Part shown: positions 32,261-41,699 of the stretch, piece after piece
Numbering within the stretch: position 1 is the stretch's first letter
Layout of the letters: each line of letters opens with the position of its first letter
Source of the DNA: Deinandra increscens subsp. villosa
Lineage: Eukaryota; Streptophyta; Magnoliopsida; Asterales; Asteraceae
DNA length: 64,000 bases
Assembly (NCBI GenBank): GCA_039602395.1
Contig: JBCNJP010000025.1
Location: forward strand, 51,107,980 to 51,171,979
Direction of reading: 5' to 3'
Position numbers and translations under genes: made by a program
The notes under the pieces: model-generated
Databases searched by the model: none
What the model was told of the DNA's origin: nothing
What the model saw: only the letters and a program-made list of their open reading frames with translations

Positions 32261-34687
32261 AACATCCCCACACTCATCCATTTTTCATCCCCGAAAAATA
32301 CTGTAATGGAATCACAACCAGGGCATCAATTTCTAAAACTTTCAATTATTCAAATTCAATTTCACCTCTCAATTATTTATGTCACATATAGCCTAGCTCC
32401 ATTAACGGTATTTTGATTTGATTAAACCCAAACACCAACCGTTCAGCCCTAGATGCATCAGATTAAATTTTATTTAGCATACCAATCAACTAATGGGTCC
32501 CACACTTCAGCCTTTCAATTCATCCTAATCCCATTTTTCCATTTTTCTTAGCATATCAATTCATTATGTACACATATATCATTTTAATAGTGTAATTGCA
32601 TGAATGAATGGATGAATTTTGATGAGCAGTTTTTCCTATGATTTTTTTCTTTTCTTTTAAGAGCCATTTATTTGAACTTCACCTAGGGGTGCAACCTACT
32701 AGATACTATCCAAAGGTTAGCCAATAGGGTATTTAATTCATGCTTCCTAACCCAACCCAGCGGTGAAAGACCTTCAAGTTACCATCCCAAAGGCCAACAA
32801 ATGTGCTAAGCTATTCCCCATTTTAAATTAGCTCAACTGGAATGGATTTGCGGAGGCACCACTATTTATCGTATTTAGTTTCATAAAAAGATAAAATTGT
32901 GCCATAAATACTAAAAAGATATACATATATGAAAATATTAAAGATGCAATTTTTATTACTTTTCTAAACAGTTTTGGAATCCTCAATCAACCTAAAGTAG
33001 AAATCCACTAAAGTTTCATGATTTACATATCACGTAAGAACACTTTATTGATTTATTATTTACGATGCACAAGGAGTTTTTAAGCCTAATTAGTCAGCTC
33101 AGCCTAACAATACATCATACTAGCTAAGAACTTACACTTGATTAATTATATACAATTAAACACATTTACTAGACAACTGACCCCCAGTTGTACTATCATT
33201 TCCCATTTATTGCAGCAAAAATCAGGAACATTTTCTGAATTTTTCAATTTGTTTTGGTTTTTTGGACTTTTTTTTTTATTTTCTTTTTCTTTTTTCAAAT
33301 ACACACCAAAAATAAAAACTAAGACTCAAGACGCAAGGCTTCCCATCTCTACACTTAAACAACACATTGTCCCCAATGTGAGATGAGAATAAAAATAAAA
33401 AATAAAATAAAATAAAACACACTAAAAGGATAAAATAAAACTCCCTTGATTTATAGTCTGGATGAATGAAGGCGAGCTTGTATCTGCAGTTCCTCCATTG
33501 AATTCCTTATAAGCATGAAAGCATGAATGTCATTGAACCTGCAAAACAACAAAACAAACAAACGACTCGACTAAAAACGGTTAACCACGAAAAAGAAAAA
33601 TAAATAAAAGTAAAAATCAAAATAAAACAAGTTGAAACGAGCTCACGTGGACTTTCAGAAACTTACAACATGGAACGCAACCGGCTCGAAATAGATGGTA
33701 AACACAGATTAACTAAAATAAAAAATTAATATTTTTCCCCGTTACCTCTCTCGGCGTATCGCTTAAATTAACTGGCAATCCCAGGCGATACACCTAGGAT
33801 AACAATCAACTGGACCCCGCATGGACCCTCCATGCGTATCGCTTGCTGTCTCCCAGCCTTCTATGCGATACATGTAGCTCAAAAATTCCAGGGATATCAA
33901 GAATTTTGCCTTGAAAATTTTTTCTATCTCTTTTTCTTGTCATTCGCAACTTTGGTCGAACTTCTTCCAGCAAATCTGCACTTTGACCTGTAAAACATAC
34001 CAGGAAAGCATCTCATTCTAATGACCGGAAGCCTTCCGAAATTCCTGCACACACCAAAAACACAACCCGGAGAACCGAAAAACGCACAAAAGCTAATTTT
34101 TTTTTTTGCAGAAATTAAAGTAACTATACAAACTCTACAGCCCCGGGCACTTTAGCAATTCAGCTCAAACCATAAGACAACCTCCCAATCCACAATCGGG
34201 AGGCTTTGATTTCACATCTTGTAGCAACAAACTACCGGTAACTAACCGGTTTCTCATATCCCAACTACCAACTACACTCTCAACTAACCACTTCCCTAAA
34301 TTCAGTAAAGCCCACAATTTTTTAACCTTCCAATGCTTATAATGACCTGGTAGGAACTTAATTTCACCAACAAAGCTTAATTCTGGGTCATCCTTACTCA
34401 TAACTACCACAAATCTCCCAACACCTCGCCTAAGCACTATAGTATTCTCAAAACCACCGAGATCACCAAGTTGGGCTTTCCTACCCTCACTCTCGACTAC
34501 CAGACCATCTTCACTCACTAAATCACTCCCGGGTTATACTAACGGGTCGAAAACATCAAAATTTTCAATAAACTCTACTAACCCCCCGGGATCCTCCCCA
34601 CACTTATCCTCTACACGACCTCACCTTCTAACCGATTCCTAACTACCACTAGGTCCTCACCTATGACATAACTAATAAAATGGTCTA
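32261..34687 (-). other. Athila-2 internal 3' region
   Basis: Begins with the complement of a polypurine tract (minus strand: ATGAGTGTGGGGATGTT). It is AT-rich and mostly without frames. A hairpin CACATTG-TCCC-CAATGTG lies at 33363-33380, related to the one in element G at 39081. Further GCGTATCGC / GGCGATACACC words lie at 33744-33875. No RT or integrase text is present, so the element was non-autonomous or internally deleted. Confidence 0.65.
34165..34518 (-). CDS. Hypothetical 117-codon ORF downstream of the Athila-2 protease
   Basis: Starts MSEDGLVVESEGRK, contains VVVMSKDDPELSFVGEIKFL and HYKHWKVKKLWALLNLGKW, ends at a stop at 34165. The upstream text is also partly open in this frame, so the ATG may not be the original start. 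I do not recognise a domain. It may be a remnant of a Gag-Pro tail or of an extra ORF. Confidence 0.35.
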   Translation of the reverse strand: MSEDGLVVESEGRKAQLGDLGGFENTIVLRRGVGRFVVVMSKDDPELSFVGEIKFLPGHYKHWKVKKLWALLNLGKWLVESVVGSWDMRNRLVTGSLLLQDVKSKPPDCGLGGCLMV

Positions 34688-34843
34688 CACTAGAAAAAAA
34701 AATGAACCTAGAAAGTAAACAAACTCGTTGTTCGTGTCACCCAACCTACCAACCCTAAACTGGACACTTTCTTCCTCAACCCTTAATGTAATGGTACCCT
34801 CGAACACATCAACTAACGTACGTGCAGTCCTAAGGAAAGGCCT
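34688..34843 (-). pseudogene. Athila-2 aspartic protease, C-terminal end
   Basis: Fifty codons beginning exactly at the copia B border: RPFLRTARTLVDVFEG followed by TLRVEEESVQFRV. The motif is that of the C-terminal part of gypsy retropepsins. The catalytic Asp part is gone with the sequence deleted on the other side of B. Confidence 0.7.
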
Positions 34844-35211
34844 TGTTAGAGCATATTCATATGCTTCGATGTGTCTCGTGTATTGTATCTAGACTAGAGC
34901 ATCTTTGTGCGTCATATAGTCAACATACCAAGATGGCCTTACCATATGGTCCGCCGTACCAGCTGGTATGGGTGTACCAACTGGTCCGGAAGGTGGTACG
35001 TCGGCCAGTATGTAAGTGACTATAAATAGTTCATGTTAGAGAAAGCTTAGGAGTTCTGTTATTTCTCTATCTCTTAAGTGTGTGTAAACTGAGTGTGTTT
35101 CTCTCTCTAGCTTGTAATCTCTTTGTGAATCAATAAAGCCAAGCTTTATTTACGTTTGTGTTTGTCGATTAATCAAATCATGCAGTAGTAAGATCCCTCT
35201 GTAGTTTTACA
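34844..35211 (+). repeat. 5' LTR of element B
   Basis: 368 bp, TGTTAGAGC ... GTTTTACA, TATA-like CTATAAATAG near 35021. GTACC/GGTAC words lie at 34926-35005. It differs from the 3' LTR by a word-bearing segment present only here. Confidence 0.92.
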
Positions 35212-35213
35212 AG

Positions 35214-35225
35214 TGGTATCAGAGC
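35214..35225 (+). other. Primer-binding site of element B
   Basis: TGGTATCAGAGC, two bases after the LTR; complementary to initiator-Met tRNA. Confidence 0.95.
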
Positions 35226-35437
35226 AATCCAGGTTGCTCTACTACTTTGGTTTGGTCCAATTTGAGATTCCTAGAGAGCGAAAGTTTGGTTTTGATCGTT
35301 TTTCATCGATTTTTCTCAATTATGAGTGATTCCGAGGTAAAAAATGATTTCTAAGTGTTCCTAGATGTTTTCGCACCATACTATTGCAAATTTCAGCTCA
35401 AAACGTCCAAAATTCGAAAAAACAATCGATTTCAGCA

Positions 35438-35709
35438 TGGTATGCCGTTGTACGCTCGAAGAACTGATACGCCTTTGGTACGCTCTGTGGTACGCAAGGA
35501 AATCTTCAAAGATTCTGGTGTGCTGGTTTTTGGTACGCAAGGAAATCTTCAACCGTGGTACGCGACGGTTACTGGTTGGTACGCTTACGGTTACTCCGTA
35601 CCAAACTGGTACGCTGAAGTCATCTGGCCCGTGAGTGGTACGCTGATTTGGTTTGATCTACTGATTTGGTCTGGTACGTAGATTGGTATGCAGGAAGGTT
35701 TTGGTACGC
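35438..35709 (+). repeat. GGTACGC word array in the leader of B
   Basis: Eight exact GGTACGC plus variants (GGTATGC, GGTACGT, TTGTACGC, GATACGC) at irregular spacing of 14-60 bp. Some carry a longer shared context (GGTACGCAAGGAAATCTTCA). The array begins about 210 bp after the primer site and ends about 60 bp before the G insertion. Confidence 0.92.
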
Positions 35710-35775
35710 TGGCAGAAAAGTGGTCTTCACTAAGACTGACGTAACTTGAGAACCGTTCAGAGTTACGAGAGGTAA

Positions 35776-37061
35776 TGATGATTGGCTTAAAAGTCTATTT
35801 TATATTATATTAATTGTCCCCTAAACACATCAAAGTGGGCATAAAATATATTCATTCAAATGGTTTTGGTGTTTAGTTTATTATGGAGTAAAGGAGCTTA
35901 AATGATGTATTAAGTTTAGCCAAGTTGTAATGCGTTGACAAGTTAAGTTTTATAACTGATTATTACTAATTATTAGTTTTTATTTATTTAAAGTGAAAAT
36001 ATATTATGAAATAGAATGCATGTTAGTGATATCTTATGAATTGTGAAACAGGAAACATGAAATTATAAGCAATTAAGCATCTCATGGGAATTAATTTGAG
36101 GATGGTGTGAACACAAAAGATGCATACGTGGGTTATTATGTGGACCAAGTATCATCTTAATTAATTTGTTTGAAGTAGGCTTATTTACACGGAAAAGAAA
36201 ATGAGGAGGTGATCACATGGGTTTGTCACTTGGGCCTACATCTCAATTAACTTCATAAATAAAATAAGAGGTCGCATGAGGCATTCGGGAGAAGAGGTTA
36301 GACGGCACCCTTGGCTGCTGCTTGTGTACATGCGCAAAAAGTAAGGGCCTCTGACGGAAGGAAGGAAGAAAAAGAGGAACAATCAGAGGTTTCTACGCAC
36401 GGAGAATTGGAAGGAGAATCATTCAAGTTATGTTCTTTTCATCTTTAATTATTGTTTTGATCGTTAGCATGTTCGGCTAATTCGTTCTTGACTACTTTGG
36501 GTGAAGGGTTAGTTAGGGTAGTTTTAAAACTAGGGTTTTTATGTTATGGATGAGATTTTGAGATTGTGACACTCAATTGAATCTTAGTGTTTGTCTGTTT
36601 TAATCTGATTGCTTGTTATTATCGTATGCGCCCCCCGCTCCCGGACTACCTTTCTAAGCATAGCTCTAGGACTATCTTAAGCAAGTACGTGGTAACTAGT
36701 AATTAGGTTAATCAAACTGAATACGGTTATATCTATGTAATTTCCAGAATAGAAACCCGAAGTGATAAACTAGTTACCTAACAACCTGAATCCTAAAGTG
36801 GTTACCTTTGTCATCATATAAGATAATTTGTTAGTTTAAAATCGACTCATTCAGCTTAACAGCCAAGAGGCACCTTTACAATTTCAGTCATTTAGGTAAA
36901 GTAATTTAGGTTTAGTTTAGTTAATCTAGAGTTAGTGACAGTAATTTAGATTAGATAATTAGAGTCGCTAATAACCACCAACTCCCTTGGTTCGATACCC
37001 TAGCTTGCCCTACTACAGTTTAAGTTAGGTATTTGTGTAGCGGTCACGACAACCGTTATCA
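35776..37061 (+). repeat. 5' LTR of element G
   Basis: 1286 bp, TGATGATTGGCTTAAAAG to CAACCGTTATCA. It matches 40267-41552 with few differences over the full length. Confidence 0.95.
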
Positions 37062-37064
37062 AAT

Positions 37065-37081
37065 TGGCGCCGTTGCCGGGG
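37065..37081 (+). other. Primer-binding site of element G
   Basis: TGGCGCCGTTGCCGGGG, complementary to the 3' end of plant Asp tRNA and usual for the Athila group. Three bases after the LTR. Confidence 0.92.
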
Positions 37082-37423
37082 AGTACGTGCGCTTGTTAGT
37101 GATTTTAGTTTTTATTTATTTCTTGTTTTGTTTGTTTTTCTAAAAGAAAAAAAAAACCAAAAATATTTTCTTTTTATTTTCGCATTTTAATTTTCTTAGT
37201 TTTGTTAACTTTAGTTAAAAAAAATCCAAAAAAAAAAGATTTATTTTATTTTTATTTTTTGCAATTTTAATCTTTCTTGGTTTTGTTAGTACTGAAAAAA
37301 AAAAGTTCATAATTCTTTCTGAATTGCCAGTTTCGATTCCTTTGCGTTATTTTATTGTTTAGATCAGTGCTACGCAGTTGGTTTTGTTGTTTTTGATTGT
37401 TTGCAGGTGCTTTGAATATAATC

Positions 37424-38224
37424 ATGGTGAAGGAGGATAGATGCTATAACTGCGGGAGTTTGTATCACAGGATGAAATTTTGCCCAACGTTACCTTACGG
37501 GATCCGTGTGGTAGAGGACTCAGAAGACGAGGAGGAGTACGAAGACCCATGCTTTTATTCTCAATATCAAGAATCTCAGTCATCGTACAATCAGGGATAT
37601 TCCCAGTCCAAGAATTCTAATTACTTTACTAATGATGTTTACTCTAATAATTATAATTCTAACTTTACGTCGTTTGCAGGATATAATGATGGATATGGGA
37701 ATAATTACTCTCAACCGGCATATGAGGCTCAACAGGAATTTGATGATTTTGACCAAGTATATCCCCAATATGAGCAACAAGAGTACTATGATGGTGGGTA
37801 TGAAGTAAACATGTCTAGTCAAGGTTACTATCAGGGTGACTACCAAGAATCTTCATGTGATTATGTAGACCAACAGCACGATCAAAGGGAAGAAGTTAGT
37901 GCTCAACTTAGTGAAATTCTGGAGGCCCTAAAGAGAATGGAGAAAAAATTTGATATCCAAGAAGAGAGGCACGAGGCATTGTCAAAGCAAGTGGCACAAC
38001 TGGCGGAAGACATGGCCAATCAAGAAATCGAATCATGGGAACAACCACCCAAAGAAGAAGAAGTTTGGGAGGCGACTGATGTGGTGATTGAGGAGGTTGA
38101 GCGAGAATATGTGCTTTCAAAGGTTGAGGTTGTTGAGGAAGCAGAATTAGTGGTTGTGAGTGATGCGGAACTAGTTGGTTGTGCGAACGTGGTTGAAGAT
38201 GTAGTAGATGAGCAGGTAGGTTGA
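37424..38224 (+). CDS. Element G zinc-knuckle protein of unknown function
   Basis: ATG 37424 gives 266 codons and a stop at 38222-38224. The upstream open codons to 37397 lack an ATG and follow a splice-acceptor-like TTGATTGTTTGCAG. A CCHC knuckle sits at the very N terminus (CYNCGSLYHRMKFC, CX2CX4HX4C). Then come an acidic patch (DSEDEEEYED), about 110 residues rich in Tyr, Asn, Gln, Ser and Gly, a coiled-coil-like heptad stretch (EILEALKRMEKKFD) and a Glu/Val-rich tail. There is no Gag capsid core. The knuckle suggests RNA binding; the Tyr/Gln-rich part resembles condensate-forming segments. Both are inference. Confidence 0.75.
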   Translation: MVKEDRCYNCGSLYHRMKFCPTLPYGIRVVEDSEDEEEYEDPCFYSQYQESQSSYNQGYSQSKNSNYFTNDVYSNNYNSNFTSFAGYNDGYGNNYSQPAYEAQQEFDDFDQVYPQYEQQEYYDGGYEVNMSSQGYYQGDYQESSCDYVDQQHDQREEVSAQLSEILEALKRMEKKFDIQEERHEALSKQVAQLAEDMANQEIESWEQPPKEEEVWEATDVVIEEVEREYVLSKVEVVEEAELVVVSDAELVGCANVVEDVVDEQVG

Positions 38225-38270
38225 GATCCCGACAGGTACTTTTAATCCTTCTTCTTTATTTATTGTGCAG

Positions 38271-38438
38271 GTAACTGAAGAAAAGCCGCTGAAAAAGAGG
38301 AAGGTGGCAGAAGATGATGTTGGCCAAATACAACTCAAGAAGCTCCGCAGTGATGATTTGGAGGTGCCATGTGTGAAATTGCAAGTCTTGGATGCGACAT
38401 GTCAATTATCGAGCACACGTGGGCAATTCGAAAGGTAA
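38271..38438 (+). CDS. Possible second exon of the G protein, with a nuclear-localisation motif
   Basis: A 38271-38434 block bounded by an acceptor-like TTTATTGTGCAG and a donor-like GAAAG|GTAAGT. It is open in the phase left by a donor-like CAG|GTAGGT at 38215/38216. It encodes PLKKRKV, close to the classical monopartite nuclear signal, and stops at GGTAA (38436-38438) if the second donor is not used. The proposed intron (38216-38270) is only 55 bp, short for a plant, so this needs RNA evidence. Confidence 0.35.
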   Translation, partial: VTEEKPLKKRKVAEDDVGQIQLKKLRSDDLEVPCVKLQVLDATCQLSSTRGQFER

Positions 38439-38696
38439 GTGTTCGATCCATGATAAATTTGTCTTTTCAATTTTCAATTTAATATTTTTCACATGTTGAA
38501 CTTACAAGAAAAAATTTAAGAGACATGTGAACTACCGAGCGTGGATCGGTAATGTGCTTGGTAAGCATGGATTGAAAAAGCTGAAGAGAAATGTCAAATA
38601 CCGAGCGTTCATCGGTAACGTGGTCGGTAAATGTGGACTGAAGCCACCGTGAGCAGAGAGGTATGGTCTGGCTGAAGACCATAAATTTAGCGCTTT

Positions 38697-38712
38697 CTGG
38701 GAGGCAACCCAG
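38697..38712 (+). other. Hairpin CTGGG-AGGCAA-CCCAG
   Basis: Follows ATAAATTTAGCGCTTT. I recall a closely similar GCGCTT...TTGGGAGGCAACCCAA motif in other plant Athila elements. If so, the end pair differs here in a compensating way (C-G for T-A). Confidence 0.6.
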
Positions 38713-38908
38713 TGGTAGGTTTTATTTTTATTTGTTATATTTTTTTTGTTTTGTGTGGTTGTGTGTTTTGTGTTTTTCAGGAATTAGATCGGTTTTGGGT
38801 AATGAAGTTGAGCAAAACGAGGTTCCAGGTATGTCAATTTATATAAATATATTGGAACTTGTGCTGCAAATAAAAAAAAATCATGATCAAATTTTCGGTG
38901 AATACCGT

Positions 38909-38928
38909 CCCTCGCGTACACGCGAGGG
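38909..38928 (+). other. GC-rich palindrome CCCTCGCGT-AC-ACGCGAGGG
   Basis: A perfect 9-bp stem in AT-rich surroundings, followed at 38944 by GTCGCGACACGCGAC. CpG-dense. Confidence 0.85.
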
Positions 38929-39080
38929 AGGTGGAGGTGAGTTGTCGCGACACGCGACGCTCATCAGTGTGCCAGATATTTTTGCTTTATTTTTATTGCT
39001 CGAATCCGGTACGTTTCCTATTTATATTTCTTTTTATTTCTTTGTTTTATTTCTTATTTATTTTTGTTGTTTCTTTTTAA

Positions 39081-39098
39081 CACATTGAGGACAATGTG
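39081..39098 (+). other. Hairpin CACATTG-AGGA-CAATGTG
   Basis: A perfect 7-bp stem, followed by CTCAAGTGTGGGGAGGGG. The minus-strand Athila-2 copy is at 33363-33380. A conserved 3' region signal of the Athila group in my reading. Confidence 0.75.
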
Positions 39099-40249
39099 TC
39101 ACTCAAGTGTGGGGAGGGGAATAACACATTTTCGTTGTGTTTATTGTTTTTTGTGTGTGTGTTTTAAAAAAAAATATCCAAAAAATTGAAAAATGTCTTT
39201 GGAATAACTTGCAAAACATGGAAAATGATAGTACAATTGGGAATCAGTTTTCAAAAATAAAAATAGAGAAAGAAAAGGGAAAAGTGGTAGAAAATGAGAG
39301 AATGGAAAACATGTCTAATCTGTGATGTGTCGGTAGGCCCAACTGACCTAGGATTAGCTTAAACTGCCCATTGTGTTTATTGTTGTATAAATATGTAATT
39401 AAATCAGTCTGCTAGTGGGTTCCCATTTTAGGGGTGATAGGGAGATTGAAACTGATGATTAGGAGGAAAAAGACCACTTTAGATTAGAGACTTATATGTC
39501 CTTAGAATAACCTGGCACGTTATGATCTTTTTGCGAAAGCAAATCCGAGAAATAACGGCGCCCCATCTTTCCATCTTTGAGCATATTAGGTAATAAATTG
39601 GTTAATAATTTTAGAGTGAAGGGACAAAATACTCATGTACAAACTAAGGATAGTATCCCGTGGTGCGTGCCTCTGATGATGTTCTGGATCTCGCGGGCAA
39701 AATACTCACGTATGATTTCGGGGGTAAGACCTTGTGAAAGAATGCCTCTGATGATGTCCGTTGGTAATAATAGTTAAAATTAACCAATCTACAAAAAAAA
39801 GAATGATGAAGAAAAAAAAGAAATAAAAAGAAGAAAAAATAGCAAATTAGAGAAATAAATGCTCAAAACTTCGCTATCCATCTATTCCATCATTCTGTGG
39901 ACATATGAGTATCTAGTTTGAAGGCGGGTGGGGAAAATTTATAAATATCATCTTAAATACCCTTTGCTTTGACTGAATTTGATTCGGAAGTAGGTTGAAC
40001 TTAAACTTTCTGAATGTGGGACACATAGGCAGACTGATAACTTTATTCGGTAAATTATAAACACTTTGGGGGCGAAACAAAAGGTCAGTGGTTGGGTTTA
40101 GTCGGACCGAAATACTGGCAATTGCAGTTAGTCCATGTGATTACATTATGGTTTGTGGAATTGATTTGGTGGATAAATTAAAGAGTTAAATGATTTTGAG
40201 ATTGAGTTTCCCAATTATGATTTCATGGCAGTTTTTCCGAGACGGAAAA

Positions 40250-40266
40250 AGATAAGTGTGGGGATG
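40250..40266 (+). other. Polypurine tract of element G
   Basis: AGATAAGTGTGGGGATG directly before the 3' LTR. Confidence 0.8.
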
Positions 40267-41552
40267 TGATGAGTGACTTAAAAGTCTATTTTATATTATA
40301 TTAATCGTCCCCTAAACACACCAAAGTGGGCATAAAAAATATATTCATTCAAATGGTTTTGGTGTTTAGTTTATTATGGAGTAAACGAGCTTAAATGATG
40401 TATTAAGTTTAGCCAAGTTGTAATGCGTTGACAAGTTAAGTTTTATAACTGATTATTACTAATTATTAGTTTTTATTTATTTAAAGTGAAAATATTATGA
40501 AATAGAATGCATGTTAGTGATATCTTATGAATTGTGAAACAGGAAACATGAAATTATAAGCAATTAAGCATCTCATGGGAATTAATTTGAGGATGGTGTG
40601 AACACAAAAGATGCATACGTGGGGTATTATGTGGACCAAGTATCATCTTAATTAATTTGTTTGAAGTGGGCTTATTTACACGGAAAAGAAAATGAGGAGG
40701 TGATCACATGGGTTTGTCACTTGGGCCTACATCTCAATTAACTTCATAAATAAAATAAGAGGTCGCATGAGGCATTCGGCAGAAGAGGTTAGACGGTAGC
40801 CTTGGCTGCTGCTTGTGTACATGCGCAAAAAGTAAGAGGCCTCTGACGGCAGGAAGGAAGAAAAAGAGGAACAATCAGAGGTTTCTACGCACAGAGAATT
40901 GGAAGGAGAATCATTCAAGTTATGTTCTTTTCATACTTTAATTATTGTTTTGATCGTTAGCATGTTCGGCTAATTCGTTCGTGACTACTTTGGATGAAGG
41001 GTTAGTTAGGGTAGTTTTAAAACTAGGGTTTTTATGTTATGGATGAGATTTTGAGATTGTGACACTCATTGAATCTTAGTGTTTGTCTGTTTTAATCGAT
41101 TGCTTGTTATTATCGTATGCGCCCCCCGCTCCCGGACTACCTTTCTAAGCATAGCTCTAGGACTATCTTAAGCAAGTACGTGGTAACTAGTAATTAGGTT
41201 AATCAAACTGAATACGGTTATATCTATGTAATTTCCAGAATAGAAACCCGAAGTGATAAACTAGTTACCTAACAACCTGAATCCTAAAGTGGTTACCTTT
41301 GTCATCATATAAGATAATTTGTTAGTTTAAAATCGACTCATTCAGCTTAACAGCCAAGAGGCACCTTTACAATTTCAGTCATTTAGGTAGAGTAATTTAG
41401 GTTTAGTTTAGTTAATCTAGAGTTAGTGACAGTAATTTAGAGTAGATAATTAGAGTCGCTAATAACCACCAACTCCCTTGGTTCGATACCCTAGCTTGCC
41501 CTACTACAGTTTAAGTTAGGTATTTGTGTAGCGGTCACGACAACCGTTATCA
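40267..41552 (+). repeat. 3' LTR of element G
   Basis: 1286 bp, TGATGAGTGACTTAAAAG to CAACCGTTATCA, followed by the GGTAA duplication. Confidence 0.95.
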
Positions 41553-41699
41553 GGTAATACCAGCCAAAACGTTCGTCTCGACGAGATCTATACTTTTACT
41601 GGCCAAATGGCCAATACCTACTAGTTTGACCCCCAAAATCCGCTTGGAAGATCTCCGTTTTTTAGTTTGAAGTTTTGACATTTGATTGTTAACTTCAAG

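Larger units (their letters stand above)
38225..40249 (+). other. Element G 3' noncoding region
   Basis: T-rich, intron-like text with several splice-like signals, imperfect 66-bp repeats with ACCGAGCGT...ATCGGTAA (38534 and 38600), and three hairpins listed separately. No pol-like text. 39300-40249 holds nothing that I can identify. Confidence 0.6.
35776..41552 (+). mobile_element. Element G: small non-autonomous Athila-like gypsy element
   Basis: A complete insertion of 5777 bp. Two LTRs of 1286 bp each, flanked by perfect GGTAA duplications at 35771-35775 and 41553-41557. It has an Asp-tRNA-type primer site at 37065 and a polypurine tract at 40250. The 3.2-kb interior has no gag core, protease, RT or integrase, but one zinc-knuckle ORF at 37424. 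The LTRs look nearly identical, so this is the youngest element of its branch of the nest (C0 > Athila-2 > B > G). Confidence 0.95.

Noticed and set aside
33138..33386. 82-codon Phe-rich frame
   Set aside because: It lies over the T-rich 3' region of Athila-2 and its hairpin; composition explains it.
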